34,946 bases of DNA from positions 1 to 34,946 of the forward strand of contig NZ_NCII01000025.1 in the NCBI RefSeq assembly GCF_002256775.1. The letters are read 5' to 3'. The notes below the pieces were generated by a model, which worked only from the letters and a program-made list of their open reading frames with translations, was not told the DNA's origin and did no database searches. This stretch comes from Novosphingobium sp. 17-62-19 (GTDB lineage: Bacteria > Pseudomonadota > Alphaproteobacteria > Sphingomonadales > Sphingomonadaceae). A program made the translations under genes and the position numbers. Positions 24,738 through 34,670 of this stretch are shown piece after piece (the first letter of the stretch is position 1; every line of letters begins with the position of its first letter).

Positions 24738-25649
24738 ATGCTGTCAGCATTCCTCACCGCCAGCTGCATCCCCCAAAGCAGCGCCACCCCCCCATCGCCC
24801 GCTCAACACCACCCGACAATCGTCAGCCTCAACCCCTGCACCGACGCGATTCTCGCCGAAGTGGCTGATCCCGCACAAATCCTCGCGATCTCGCACTACA
24901 GCCACGACCCCCGCTCCTCCTCGATGGACATGAGCGAGGCCAACCGCTTCCCGGCCACGCGCGGCACAGTGGAAGAAGTCCTCGCGCTCAAACCTGATCT
25001 GGTTCTCGGCAGCACTTTCACCGATCCTGCCACGGCCAGCGCCTACAGCCGCCTCGGCCTGCGGCTCGGACGCCTCGGCATGGCCATGACGGTCGAGGAA
25101 AACCATGCCCACATCCGCCAGATCGCCGCACTCGTCCATCAGCCTCAGCGCGGCGAGGCGCTGATCGCGCGCATAGATGCCGCACTCAACGCCGCCGCCC
25201 CAAGACCCGGCACCCAGCCAATCCCGGCGGTGGTCTGGCAATCGGGCGGCATGGTCCCCGGCGATGGCACGCTGATTGCCGATGTCCTGCGCCGCACCGG
25301 CTTCACCAATTTCGCCGCCGCGCGCGGCCTCGGCCAAGCCGACCTGCTCCCACTGGAACGTATGCTCGCCGATCCGCCCGCACTGATCCTCGTCGCAGGG
25401 CAGTCCGCCGAAACCGGAAAAGGCGACGACCGCGTCCTCAGCCACCCCGCGCTGAAAGCCCTCAAAACCACCCGCCGCGCCCACCTCAACCCCAAACTCC
25501 TGTACTGCGGCGGCCCCACCTTGATCGCCGCAGCGGACAGGCTGGCAATCATACGCAACCAAATCCTCCCCGGAACGGGGAGGGGGACCGCCGCAGGCGG
25601 TGGAGGGGCCTATCCCCACAAAACAACCCACCCGGTCACCGCCAAATGA
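24738..25649 (+). CDS. btuF: Cobalamin ABC transporter substrate-binding protein BtuF
   Basis: 303 aa from ATG 24738. A periplasmic B12-binding protein: VSLNPCTDAILAEVADPAQILAIS, HDPRSS, TVEEVLALKPDLVLGS and the RLGLRLGRL segment are typical of the class III binding fold. A short hydrophobic start with C10 (LSAFLTASC) could be a lipoprotein or signal segment, but it is unusually short and lacks basic residues. The frame is open back to ATG 24564, which overlaps the btuB stop as TGATG, with 58 extra residues coded by repeat DNA. The last 30 residues (from NQILPGTGRG) are also repeat-derived. GTG codons at 24732 and 24735 are other possible starts. The ATGA overlap with btuC couples the two genes. 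Confidence 0.8.
   Translation: MLSAFLTASCIPQSSATPPSPAQHHPTIVSLNPCTDAILAEVADPAQILAISHYSHDPRSSSMDMSEANRFPATRGTVEEVLALKPDLVLGSTFTDPATASAYSRLGLRLGRLGMAMTVEENHAHIRQIAALVHQPQRGEALIARIDAALNAAAPRPGTQPIPAVVWQSGGMVPGDGTLIADVLRRTGFTNFAAARGLGQADLLPLERMLADPPALILVAGQSAETGKGDDRVLSHPALKALKTTRRAHLNPKLLYCGGPTLIAAADRLAIIRNQILPGTGRGTAAGGGGAYPHKTTHPVTAK
25564..25610. repeat. Palindromic repeat inside the 3' end of btuF
   Basis: TCCTCCCCGGAACGGGGAGG followed by GGGACCGCCGCAGGCGG and TGGAGGGGCC. Same family as 20701 and 31725. It is translated as the last part of BtuF (LPGTGRGTAAGGGGA). Confidence 0.85.
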
Positions 25650-26632
25650 CCCACCCCAAAAACCCGTTCAGCCTGAGCCTGTCGAAGGCGCTCCTCGCCG
25701 CCCTCGCGCTTGCCATCCCGCTCTCGCTCCTCGCCGGGCAGGTTTGGATCAGCCCGTTCAGCCCCCCGGTGCCCAACGCCACCGCCATCCTGATGGAACT
25801 GCGCCTCCCCCGCGCAGTCCTCGCACTCATCCTTGGTGCAGGCCTCGGCGCAGCAGGCGCGGCCATGCAAGGCTACCTCCGTAACCCGCTGGCAGATCCC
25901 GGCCTGTTCGGCATAGCGCCTGCCGCCGCACTCGGCGCAGTCCTGTCCTTCTACACCGGCTATGAAGTGCAGGCCTTCACGCTCCCGCTTTTCGCCCTGA
26001 TCGGCGGCGGCGGAGCCATGGGCCTTCTCGCGCTCATCGCGGGCCGGGCAGGGGGCATCGCCCTGTTCACGCTGGCCGGCATGATGATCGCCAGCCTTGC
26101 GGGCGCGCTCACCAGCCTCGCCATCAGCCTCTCGCCCAATCCCTTCGCCTTGTCAGAGATCGTGACGTGGCTGATGGGCGCGCTGGCCGATCGCGGTTGG
26201 CACGAAGTCCGCCTCGCCGCCCCGCTCACGCTGGCGGGTCTCGTCCTGCTGTGGCGCGCCGCCCCCGCGCTCGATGCGCTGGCCTTGGGAGAAGCCGCTG
26301 CCCGCTCACTCGGTGTAGACCCCACGCGGCTCCTGTGGCTGATGATCGCCGCCATCGGCCTGATCGTAGGCTCGGGCGTAGCCGTCGCCGGCATGATCGG
26401 CTTCGTCGGCCTGATGGTCCCGCACCTGATCCGCCCCTTCACCGACCAGCGCCCATCGGCCACCCTGATCCCCAGCGCCTTGGCCGGAGCGCTCCTGCTG
26501 CTGATCGCCGATTGCCTGTGCCGCGTCATGCCGCTCAAGGGCGGAGAACTGCGCCTCGGCATCGCGCTCAGCCTTGCGGGAGCGCCGTTCTTCCTGCGCC
26601 TCCTGCTGAAAATGCGGCGGGAACTGGCGTGA
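25646..26632 (+). CDS. btuC: Cobalamin ABC transporter permease BtuC
   Basis: 328 aa, FecCD/BtuC type with about nine or ten membrane helices. Visible landmarks are ELRLPRAVLALILGAGLGAAGAAMQGYLRNPLADPGLFGIAPAAALG, the LGEAAARSLGV coupling helix that contacts the ATPase, and GFVGLMVPHLIRPF. Start ATG 25646 overlaps the btuF stop (ATGA). Residues 6-14 (NPFSLSLSK) are encoded by half of a dispersed palindromic repeat (25663-25688), so the first cytoplasmic residues have been replaced. The next in-frame choice would start inside the first helix, so I keep 25646. Confidence 0.9.
   Translation: MTHPKNPFSLSLSKALLAALALAIPLSLLAGQVWISPFSPPVPNATAILMELRLPRAVLALILGAGLGAAGAAMQGYLRNPLADPGLFGIAPAAALGAVLSFYTGYEVQAFTLPLFALIGGGGAMGLLALIAGRAGGIALFTLAGMMIASLAGALTSLAISLSPNPFALSEIVTWLMGALADRGWHEVRLAAPLTLAGLVLLWRAAPALDALALGEAAARSLGVDPTRLLWLMIAAIGLIVGSGVAVAGMIGFVGLMVPHLIRPFTDQRPSATLIPSALAGALLLLIADCLCRVMPLKGGELRLGIALSLAGAPFFLRLLLKMRRELA
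25663..25688. repeat. Half copy of the CTTCGACAGGCTCAG repeat at the btuC start
   Basis: CCCGTTCAGCCTGAGCCTGT then CGAAGG matches one arm of the elements at 5042, 13611 and 28831. It codes for SLSLSK near the BtuC N-terminus. No second arm is seen nearby. Confidence 0.75.
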
Positions 26633-26668
26633 TGGCCACCACCACACCCATCCACCAAACAACAGCGC

Positions 26669-26748
26669 ACCCCCGCGAAGGCGGGGGCCTCAGGCCGTTT
26701 AAGCAAATGTTGCGTGGCAGGCCTGAGACCCCCGCCTTCGCGCGGGAG
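26669..26748. repeat. Palindromic repeat in the btuC-btuD gap
   Basis: ACCCCCGCGAAGGCGGGGGC at one end and ACCCCCGCCTTCGCGCGGGA at the other, with GGCCTCAGG and GGCCTGAGA flanks that also mirror each other. Same family as 24597-24676 and 31811-31890. It separates btuC from btuD in an otherwise tightly packed operon. Confidence 0.85.
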
Positions 26749-26776
26749 CAGCTAAAGTGCGTGGGGCGCATGACCA

Positions 26777-27508
26777 ATGCTTGAATCACTCGGCATCACC
26801 ATCCCCCATCGCCTGCACGATGTCACCGCCCAACTTCAGGCAGGCCGAGTGACTGCCATCTGCGGCCCCAATGGCGCGGGCAAATCCACGCTGCTCGCCG
26901 CGCTTGCAGGCCTCATCACCCCCACCAGCGGCACCGTCACGCTGCAAGGCCAACCCGTCGCGCAACTCCTGCCCGAAGACCGCGCCCGCCGCATCGGTTA
27001 CCTGCCGCAATCGGGCGAAGTCGCGTGGAACCTCTCGGTCCGCACCCTCGCAGGCCTTGGCCGCTTGCCGCACCGCACCAGCACGGCTGAAAACGCGCAG
27101 GTGGTTGGCCAAGTCTTGGCCACGCTGGACCTTACGCCGCTGGCCGATCGCCCGCTTGCCACCCTGTCCGGCGGTGAACGCGCGCGCGCATTGCTCGCCC
27201 GCGTCCTTGCCACCCAGCCGCACTGGATATTGGCAGACGAGCCGCTCGCCGCACTCGACCTTTCACATCAACGCAACCTCGCCCACCGTTTCCGCGCCTT
27301 GGCGGAAGAGGGCCGGGGTGTTGTCCTAGTCGTCCACGATCTTGCGTTGGCCATGAACCACGCCGATCACGTGATCGTTCTCGATCAAGGCAGAGTCGCC
27401 GCCCAGGGAAAGCCTGAAACCGCGTTGTCCGAAGACGTGATAGCCAAAGTCTGGAACCTCGAATCCTGCTGGCTAGGTGAACCCGGCCACATGGCGCTGG
27501 CCCTGTAA
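26777..27508 (+). CDS. btuD: Cobalamin ABC transporter ATP-binding protein BtuD
   Basis: 243 aa ABC ATPase that powers BtuC. Walker A is GPNGAGKST (about residues 34-42), the Q-loop is YLPQSGE, the signature is LSGGERARA, Walker B is ILADEPLAALD and the switch histidine is in VVHDLALAM. The sequence before Walker A is shorter than in many relatives, so the original start may have been lost when the repeat entered the gap; the ATG at 26777 has no clear ribosome site. All genes needed for B12 passage across both membranes, except TonB-ExbBD, are now in place. Confidence 0.88.
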   Translation: MLESLGITIPHRLHDVTAQLQAGRVTAICGPNGAGKSTLLAALAGLITPTSGTVTLQGQPVAQLLPEDRARRIGYLPQSGEVAWNLSVRTLAGLGRLPHRTSTAENAQVVGQVLATLDLTPLADRPLATLSGGERARALLARVLATQPHWILADEPLAALDLSHQRNLAHRFRALAEEGRGVVLVVHDLALAMNHADHVIVLDQGRVAAQGKPETALSEDVIAKVWNLESCWLGEPGHMALAL

Positions 27509-27538
27509 ATCCTCCCGCCCGCAACACAGAACAACCGC

Positions 27539-27566
27539 GCCCCCGCGCAGGCGGGGGCCTCAGGGT
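27539..27566. repeat. Half copy of the CCCCCGC-GCGGGGG repeat after btuD
   Basis: GCCCCCGCGCAGGCGGGGGC then CTCAGG lies 31 bases after the btuD stop. The second arm found in complete copies is missing. It might serve as an end-of-operon hairpin. Confidence 0.7.
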
Positions 27567-27625
27567 TCTAACGAAACTTCAAAGAAACCCGCCCAAGGCC
27601 ACAGCCTCAATGGGAACTCAAGAAT

Positions 27626-27817
27626 TCAGGCTACCGCCGCGGCATCATCCTCATGGCAATGCTCGGTGATCGCGGCTGCAAAATCCGCCGCGAAATACCG
27701 GGCAAACCGCTCGCGCACATTGGCCGAGATTGCCGGCCGCGCTGCCCGCACACCGCTGCTGCGGCAGAACAGGCTCTGCGGCGAAGGGCCAGTCTGATCG
27801 GGCAATTCGGCAACCAT
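27626..27817 (-). CDS. Possible 63-aa protein, divergent from uvrA
   Basis: A frame on the minus strand starts at ATG 27817 and ends at 27626. It gives MVAELPDQTGPSPQSLFCRS, a basic middle (ANVRERFARYFAADFAAAIT) and an acidic HCHEDDAAAVA end. AAGGAG lies upstream, but about 15 bases from the ATG, further than usual. The composition looks protein-like and the frame is not a shadow of uvrA, which begins later on the other strand. Function unknown; it may equally be a chance frame. Confidence 0.4.
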   Translation of the reverse strand: MVAELPDQTGPSPQSLFCRSSGVRAARPAISANVRERFARYFAADFAAAITEHCHEDDAAAVA

Positions 27818-27870
27818 CGTGGCGGTGTCCAACTCCTTGGTGACACAGCCCCTATAGCAAGCTTTCGACA

Positions 27871-27884
27871 CATACAATTGTATG
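27871..27884. promoter_or_regulatory. Perfect 14-bp palindrome CATACAATTGTATG
   Basis: A symmetric AT-rich site in a GC-rich genome, 54 bases upstream of the small minus gene and 200 upstream of uvrA. Such sites commonly bind dimeric repressors (GntR, TetR or MarR type). Which gene it controls cannot be told. Confidence 0.4.
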
Positions 27885-28058
27885 GTTCCGACAGGAAATC
27901 GCCTTTGTTGTGCCAAAATTGTGCGCTGCGGCACACGTCGCCTGAGAAAAACCGCACAGTCTGTCCGGCTAAATCCGAATCCCCCCAAAGCCCGTATTGC
28001 ACCGCACTACGCCACTTCCCACATGGGTTAACACTGGGCAAGGGGGCTTGCCTGAATC

Positions 28059-28073
28059 GAACAAATATGGAAC
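28059..28073 (+). promoter_or_regulatory. LexA (SOS) box GAAC-N7-GAAC
   Basis: GAACAAATATGGAAC fits the alphaproteobacterial LexA site, two direct GAAC half-sites seven bases apart. It ends ten bases before the uvrA ATG. LexA bound here would block transcription until DNA damage. The position and the identity of the gene strongly support the call. Confidence 0.85.
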
Positions 28074-28083
28074 ACCGCCGCGC

Positions 28084-31062
<2,979 letters not shown>

Positions 31063-31069
31063 CCCAAAA

Positions 31070-31107
31070 AGCCCCCTCCTCTTCAGAGGAGGGGGTTGGG
31101 GGTGGTG
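31070..31107. repeat. Palindromic repeat after uvrA
   Basis: CCCCCTCCTC folds with GAGGAGGGGG and is followed by TTGGGGGTGGTGG. Same as 8747-8784 and 24699-24737. It lies between convergent genes and may work as a terminator for both. Confidence 0.85.
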
Positions 31108-31121
31108 GCGGCAAAAACAAG

Positions 31122-31640
31122 CTATGCGGTCGTCAGGCCCCGCATCCGCACTGCGCCCAGAACCACCCCGATCAGCACCATCGCCAGCCCGGCAGAAAGC
31201 GCCATTTCGGCAATCGTCGCGGTCTGGTGCAGCGCGGGGATGGCCGCCACGGTCAGGAACAGCATGGCCGCATGGTTGATCGCCACCGCGGCCCAGCCCA
31301 TGATCAGCGCATAGACCGCCGCCAGCAGCAGGATCAGCGCCACGGCCATACCCGCCCCGCCAAAGGCTGCGGGCAGCGCCACCAGCGCATAGGCCAGCGC
31401 CAACCCCACAAACGCGCCCAGCGCTGCGGGTACGAACTTGTCCGGCGCGGCATGGCACACCCCGGTGTAGTAGAACACGAACAGGAACCCGCCGGAAAAC
31501 GTCGCCAGCCCCACGGCCAAGCTGATCGCGATAAACGCCGCCACCACCACCACCACCACGGCCAACACCACCAGCCCCTTGATCGGGGAAAGCCCGCCGG
31601 ATGAAGCCACTCCATCTGCGCCATGTGCCTGCGTAGCCAT
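31122..31640 (-). CDS. Multi-helix membrane protein of unknown function
   Basis: 172 aa from ATG 31640; GTG 31652 is an alternative that overlaps the GGGGAG ribosome site, which favours 31640. After a short polar start there are about five membrane helices. The first has a striking run of valines (VVLAVVVVVVAAFIAIS). A cysteine and histidine lie between helices in TGVCHAAP, and INHAAMLF comes later. I do not recognise the family. Confidence 0.7.
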   Translation of the reverse strand: MATQAHGADGVASSGGLSPIKGLVVLAVVVVVVAAFIAISLAVGLATFSGGFLFVFYYTGVCHAAPDKFVPAALGAFVGLALAYALVALPAAFGGAGMAVALILLLAAVYALIMGWAAVAINHAAMLFLTVAAIPALHQTATIAEMALSAGLAMVLIGVVLGAVRMRGLTTA

Positions 31641-31724
31641 AGAATCATCCACTCCCCGCGATGTTCATCACCTCTTTGCGAAGAGTTATACATAAAAATA
31701 TACGCAAAGTAAGTGCTACCCCAA

Positions 31725-31890
31725 TCCTCCCCGGAACGGGAAGGGGGGCCACCGCAAAGCGGTGGTGGAGGGGCCGAAACCCCACAAAAACCCACCACCC
31801 CAACAAACCGCTCCCCCGCGAAGGCGGAGGCCTCAGGCGTATTCCGAAACCCCAGCGTAAACGGCCCAAGGTCCCCGCCTGCGCGGGGTC
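31725..31890. repeat. Two palindromic repeats in tandem
   Basis: 31725-31775 is a TCCTCCCCGGAACGGG/GGTGGTGGAGGGGCC element (as at 20701 and 25564). 31811-31890 is a CTCCCCCGCGAAGGCGGAGG to GGTCCCCGCCTGCGCGGGGT element (as at 24597 and 26669). They sit in the gene-free stretch 31653-32144 that leads into the AT-rich island. Confidence 0.85.
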
Positions 31891-31947
31891 TCCCCCAAAA
31901 CAGCCTCCATTCCCGAACCCCTTGCGCTTGCCTGTCCGCCACCCACA

Positions 31948-31969
31948 CCCCTAGGGGCGTTACGTAACG
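31948..31969. promoter_or_regulatory. Two adjoining perfect palindromes
   Basis: CCCCTAGGGG (31948-31957) is followed with no gap by CGTTACGTAACG (31958-31969); both are perfectly symmetric. They resemble regulator binding sites, and lie about 175 bases before the DUF4747 gene. They could also mark an integration point at the edge of the island. Confidence 0.4.
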
Positions 31970-32012
31970 AACCGGGGTCGCGGACGGGTGCCTTTTCAGC
32001 CGCGATCCTTGT

Positions 32013-32040
32013 CGGCAGCCCGCCGAAAGGTGGGCTGCCG
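32013..32040. other. Very stable hairpin with GAAA loop at the island's left edge
   Basis: CGGCAGCCCGCC (32013-32024) pairs with GGTGGGCTGCCG (32029-32040), one G-T pair, around a GAAA tetraloop. The base composition changes sharply to AT-rich about 20 bases later. It has no T-run. It may be the terminator-like end of an RNA, or a structure used at the border. Confidence 0.55.
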
Positions 32041-32144
32041 GCAGAATTTGGGGGGCTAAACTGTCACGCTAATTCATACTCTTGTACGAAGGTGTGGACT
32101 TGCGCTAGGCTTGAAAAAGACATTTGTGTTATTTTGGGGGTATC

Positions 32145-33002
32145 ATGGGGCGCCTGCATAAGATGGAAGTGGCAGGATTGAATATCAAAATTCATCCTCA
32201 CCCAGATGGCATATATGATGATTTTATTCTGGCCATATTCGGTTTGAAGAAAATTACAAAAATCCACGGTGATCGATTTGGCCTAATCACGCTCGTAAAG
32301 CAGGATTCTGATAATCCAGAATTCTATGACGGCGTGTTATCGACATTTCTAAAAATTGAAATGGGTTCAGAATGGTTCAACACCGAAACTATGGAAGAGG
32401 CCACTTCGAATGACGTAGGAGAGATTAAAATCCCGGAGTATCTGCATCCGAATTTAAAGACATTCAGGTTTACGTTTAATACGGAACGGCATGAATTTGT
32501 GTTTCAGCACTACGCTGAGGGGCTTAAATTGACGCATAATTCTGCTTTGAATTATATGAAGAATATTGTGACAGACAATAGAATAAAGAGTAAATTTGGT
32601 GAAGTAAAGGTTGGAGTTATAAATGAAAAGGGCAGTGTCGATAAAATTTTCAGTATTCCAAGAATAACTGAATTAGAATTATACATAGAAAGACCAAATT
32701 CTGATGTCTGGGGTGTGGACTTTGAAGAGTAAGCCGAAAGTCATTTGGAGGACAAAAATGCGCGCTCGATGAATGTTCTCTATAAAAGCGAGCGTGGGGC
32801 AGGCATTGCCCGAGATGAAGATTTGGATGCACTTGTTCGTGCAAGCATAAGTAATGGGCACTCTGTTGCTCGAGGGTATGGTGCTGCTGGGCATATGGAG
32901 GTGAGAACAGATAAATTTCCTAAAGTCGAAAGAGAAATGTACCCCGAAAATGTCGAGCCAGGGACAATTTTTCCTCGAATGGCTCGGGCATTCAGGCGCT
33001 AG
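32145..33002 (+). pseudogene. DUF4747-family protein gene with an in-frame stop
   Basis: ATG 32145 follows GGGGG by four bases. The first part (195 residues) has GLNIKIHPHPDGIYDDF, KKITKIHGDRFGLI, IEMGSEWFNTET, IPEYLHPNLKTFRFTF and IPRITELELYIERPN, which I recognise as the DUF4747 family. TAA at 32730-32732 stops it. The same frame then continues with AESHLEDKNARSMNVLYKSE, SNGHSVARGYGAAGHMEVRT and DKFPKVEREMYPEN, the expected C-terminal part of the family. Together they are 285 residues, the family length. So one codon has become a stop, or the two parts are made separately (a GGAGG at 32746-32751 is followed only by an out-of-frame ATG). Much AT-richer than the chromosome. Function of the family is not known to me. 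Confidence 0.8.
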
Positions 33003-33004
33003 AA

Positions 33005-33685
33005 ATGTATAAAGCGCTTTATCTTCTTTTTAGAAATTATTGGAAAGACTACGGCGGATGGATGGAGATCCTAAAATCTCCTTTCACACATGGTGCTGTG
33101 TTTTCTGCTGTTCTTTACGTTATTGGCCTTATAGCCGTAGATTGGCGAAATTTGGCAATAGATTCTTTACCTACCGTTCTCGGGTTTAGCATCGCCGCTT
33201 ACACAATAACTTTTTCCCTGATGGGGAGTGCCCTTCATCGTGCGCTTTCGAGCAGTATCGATAGAATTAAGGGAATAAGTCTTTTAACTATTGTTAATAC
33301 TACGTTTTTTCATGTAGTTTTCTTTCAGAGTTTGTCATTGTTGTATTCGTATTTGTCAAAAGGTAGTGGATTGTATATTATATTTATTAAAATGAATATT
33401 GGTAAAGACGATGCTTTGTCGATTTATAATTATGCTAACAAATTTGGGGACGTATTGGGCTTCACTCTGTTTATGTACGCAACATTCCTTCTGTTGTCAG
33501 TGGCGGTTGCTTTGTATCGTCTTGGAGGTATTTCGCAGCGTATTGCGAATTTGCCATCTAAGGGGCCAGTGCCTGCGAATGACCAGCCAACTGTCAATAC
33601 ATTTGGAGAAAACGGAATTGTAAAAACTTGGAGATTTAAATTATTGGTTCGGATTGCAAAGGCAATGGGTCTATACAGAGTGTGA
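33005..33685 (+). CDS. Four-helix membrane protein paired with the DUF4747 gene
   Basis: 226 aa, starting two bases after the DUF4747 stop, so it is the second gene of an operon. After a polar start (NYWKDYGGWMEILKSPFTHG) come four membrane helices: AVFSAVLYVIGLIAVDW (about 33-48), LPTVLGFSIAAYTITFSL (55-75), a third around 95-120 (LLTIVNTTFFHVVFFQSLSL), and a fourth around 150-175 (FGDVLGFTLFMYATFLLLSV). The C-terminal 45 residues are cytoplasmic and end in a basic helix. I do not recognise the family. Membrane effectors that damage the membrane are common partners in two-gene defence systems, so a role as effector is inferred, not shown. AT-rich like its partner. Confidence 0.75.
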   Translation: MYKALYLLFRNYWKDYGGWMEILKSPFTHGAVFSAVLYVIGLIAVDWRNLAIDSLPTVLGFSIAAYTITFSLMGSALHRALSSSIDRIKGISLLTIVNTTFFHVVFFQSLSLLYSYLSKGSGLYIIFIKMNIGKDDALSIYNYANKFGDVLGFTLFMYATFLLLSVAVALYRLGGISQRIANLPSKGPVPANDQPTVNTFGENGIVKTWRFKLLVRIAKAMGLYRV

Positions 33686-33689
33686 CGCC

Positions 33690-33947
33690 ATGGATTTGGC
33701 ACAAGTCCATAGCGTTCCCATTCTCAGTGACCCGAAATTAAACTACAGTGATAGCTTACCAAAACCCTTTTCCCGCCGCACCCCGTCCAAGCCCTCGCTG
33801 CTCAAGGCGATTGAGGATCGTGGCGGCAAGTGGTCAGCGGGCGGGTGGCCGCCCTCCCTACCAACTCACACTCACGTCGCCCCGGACTTGATCCGGGGCT
33901 TGGCTTTTGTCGTTGTGGCAGTGTGCGACAAAGGAAGCTCTGCGTGA
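33690..33947 (+). CDS. Small chimeric gene sharing its 3' part with the gene at 34645
   Basis: Begins with ATG 33690, five bases after the membrane-protein stop. The first 27 codons (MDLAQVHSVPILSDPKLNYS and on) are AT-rich like the island. From about 33770 it is GC-rich and matches the end of the gene at 34645: RRTPSK, LLKAIE and GKW are shared. In the other copy GKW is followed by TGA; here that codon is TCA, so the frame runs on to 33947 through the repeated flank for 85 residues in all. It is either the third gene of the DUF4747 operon with a lost stop, or a gene tail fused to island DNA. Confidence 0.5.
   Translation: MDLAQVHSVPILSDPKLNYSDSLPKPFSRRTPSKPSLLKAIEDRGGKWSAGGWPPSLPTHTHVAPDLIRGLAFVVVAVCDKGSSA
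33842..33937. repeat. Left copy of a 96-bp perfect direct repeat
   Basis: Identical base for base to 34851-34946, 1009 bases away. It contains the CCCCGGACTTGATCCGGGG hairpin (33880-33898) followed by CTTGGCTTTT, which can work as a terminator for the small gene. The right copy runs to the window's edge, so the true repeat may be longer. Confidence 0.93.
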
Positions 33948-33986
33948 AACAGAAACCATTTTCCTATATCCCCCATCCTGCGTTAC

Positions 33987-34015
33987 GCGGTCCTGTTTTG
34001 TTCCAACAGGACCGC
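33987..34015. terminator. Perfect 11-bp hairpin before the nucleotidyltransferase gene
   Basis: GCGGTCCTGTT (33987-33997) pairs fully with AACAGGACCGC (34005-34015) around TTGTTCC. No T-run follows. It separates the DUF4747 unit from the next gene pair and could be a terminator or a processing site. The rest of 33948-34109 shows no gene. Confidence 0.5.
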
Positions 34016-34109
34016 CAGATGCCACACGCCATTGCACCCGCCTCAAACCCGCAGACTGTACCCTCATCTTCTATCGCCAACCCGCGACCCACCCGCTAAC
34101 CTTACATAC

Positions 34110-34670
34110 ATGACCGGTGCATCCACCTACCGCCCCGAATTCACAGCAGCCTTGCGCCTTTTTGCCCAAGTGAGCGAGGCCATGCAAACACGCGGCTTTT
34201 CCCGCCCTGTCTTGGTCGGCGGTGCAGCGGCGGAGTTCTGGTCGTTGAGTGCCATCAGCACTGGTGATTTCGATATCTGCACGCCGCGTCAGGACATTCT
34301 TGATGAAGAAATGGCGCGCGCAGGTTTCATCCGGCCTTCTGGTACAGGGGCGTTGTTGAAGGGGTAGGTGCATCCGCAACTCAAGCTCGGCTTTGAAGTG
34401 GTGGCTGATGTGCCGATGGACGGTAATGTCGATGTTGCCCATATTCGCATGGTCCGTCCCATTGGCGGTGAGGGGCTGTTCCGCGTGATTTCGGTGGAAG
34501 ACCTGATCGCTGATCGCATGGGGCAATATGCCTCTGGCACGGCAGCAGACCGTTTCGATCAGGCCTGCATTCTCTTCGGTCTTCACCCCGATGCAGAAAT
34601 GGACTATCTTGATCGCCGTATTCGTGAAGAGACCTGTGGCGATTATGGCGTCGACGACCTCCAGTTCTGA
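34110..34670 (+). pseudogene. Nucleotidyltransferase (MNT/AbiEii-like) broken by an amber stop
   Basis: ATG 34110 opens a frame with VLVGGAAAEFWS (G37-G38) and STGDFDI (D53, D55), the G-G and D-x-D metal-binding motifs of the polymerase-beta fold nucleotidyltransferases seen in many toxin-antitoxin pairs. TAG at 34365-34367 interrupts it after residue 85. The same frame continues VHPQLKLGFEVVADVPMDGN to DYGVDDLQF at 34670, and RVISVEDLIADRM is the usual later family motif. The stop lies in a KG-stop-VHP context where a tryptophan (TGG) is likely in an intact copy. A downstream GTG 34368 could restart translation, but without the catalytic motifs. GC content is normal for the genome. Confidence 0.72.

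Noticed and set aside
32064-32267. 67-codon minus-strand frame at the island's left edge
   Set aside because: Overlaps the start of the DUF4747 gene, which has clear family motifs; no ribosome site or similarity supports it.
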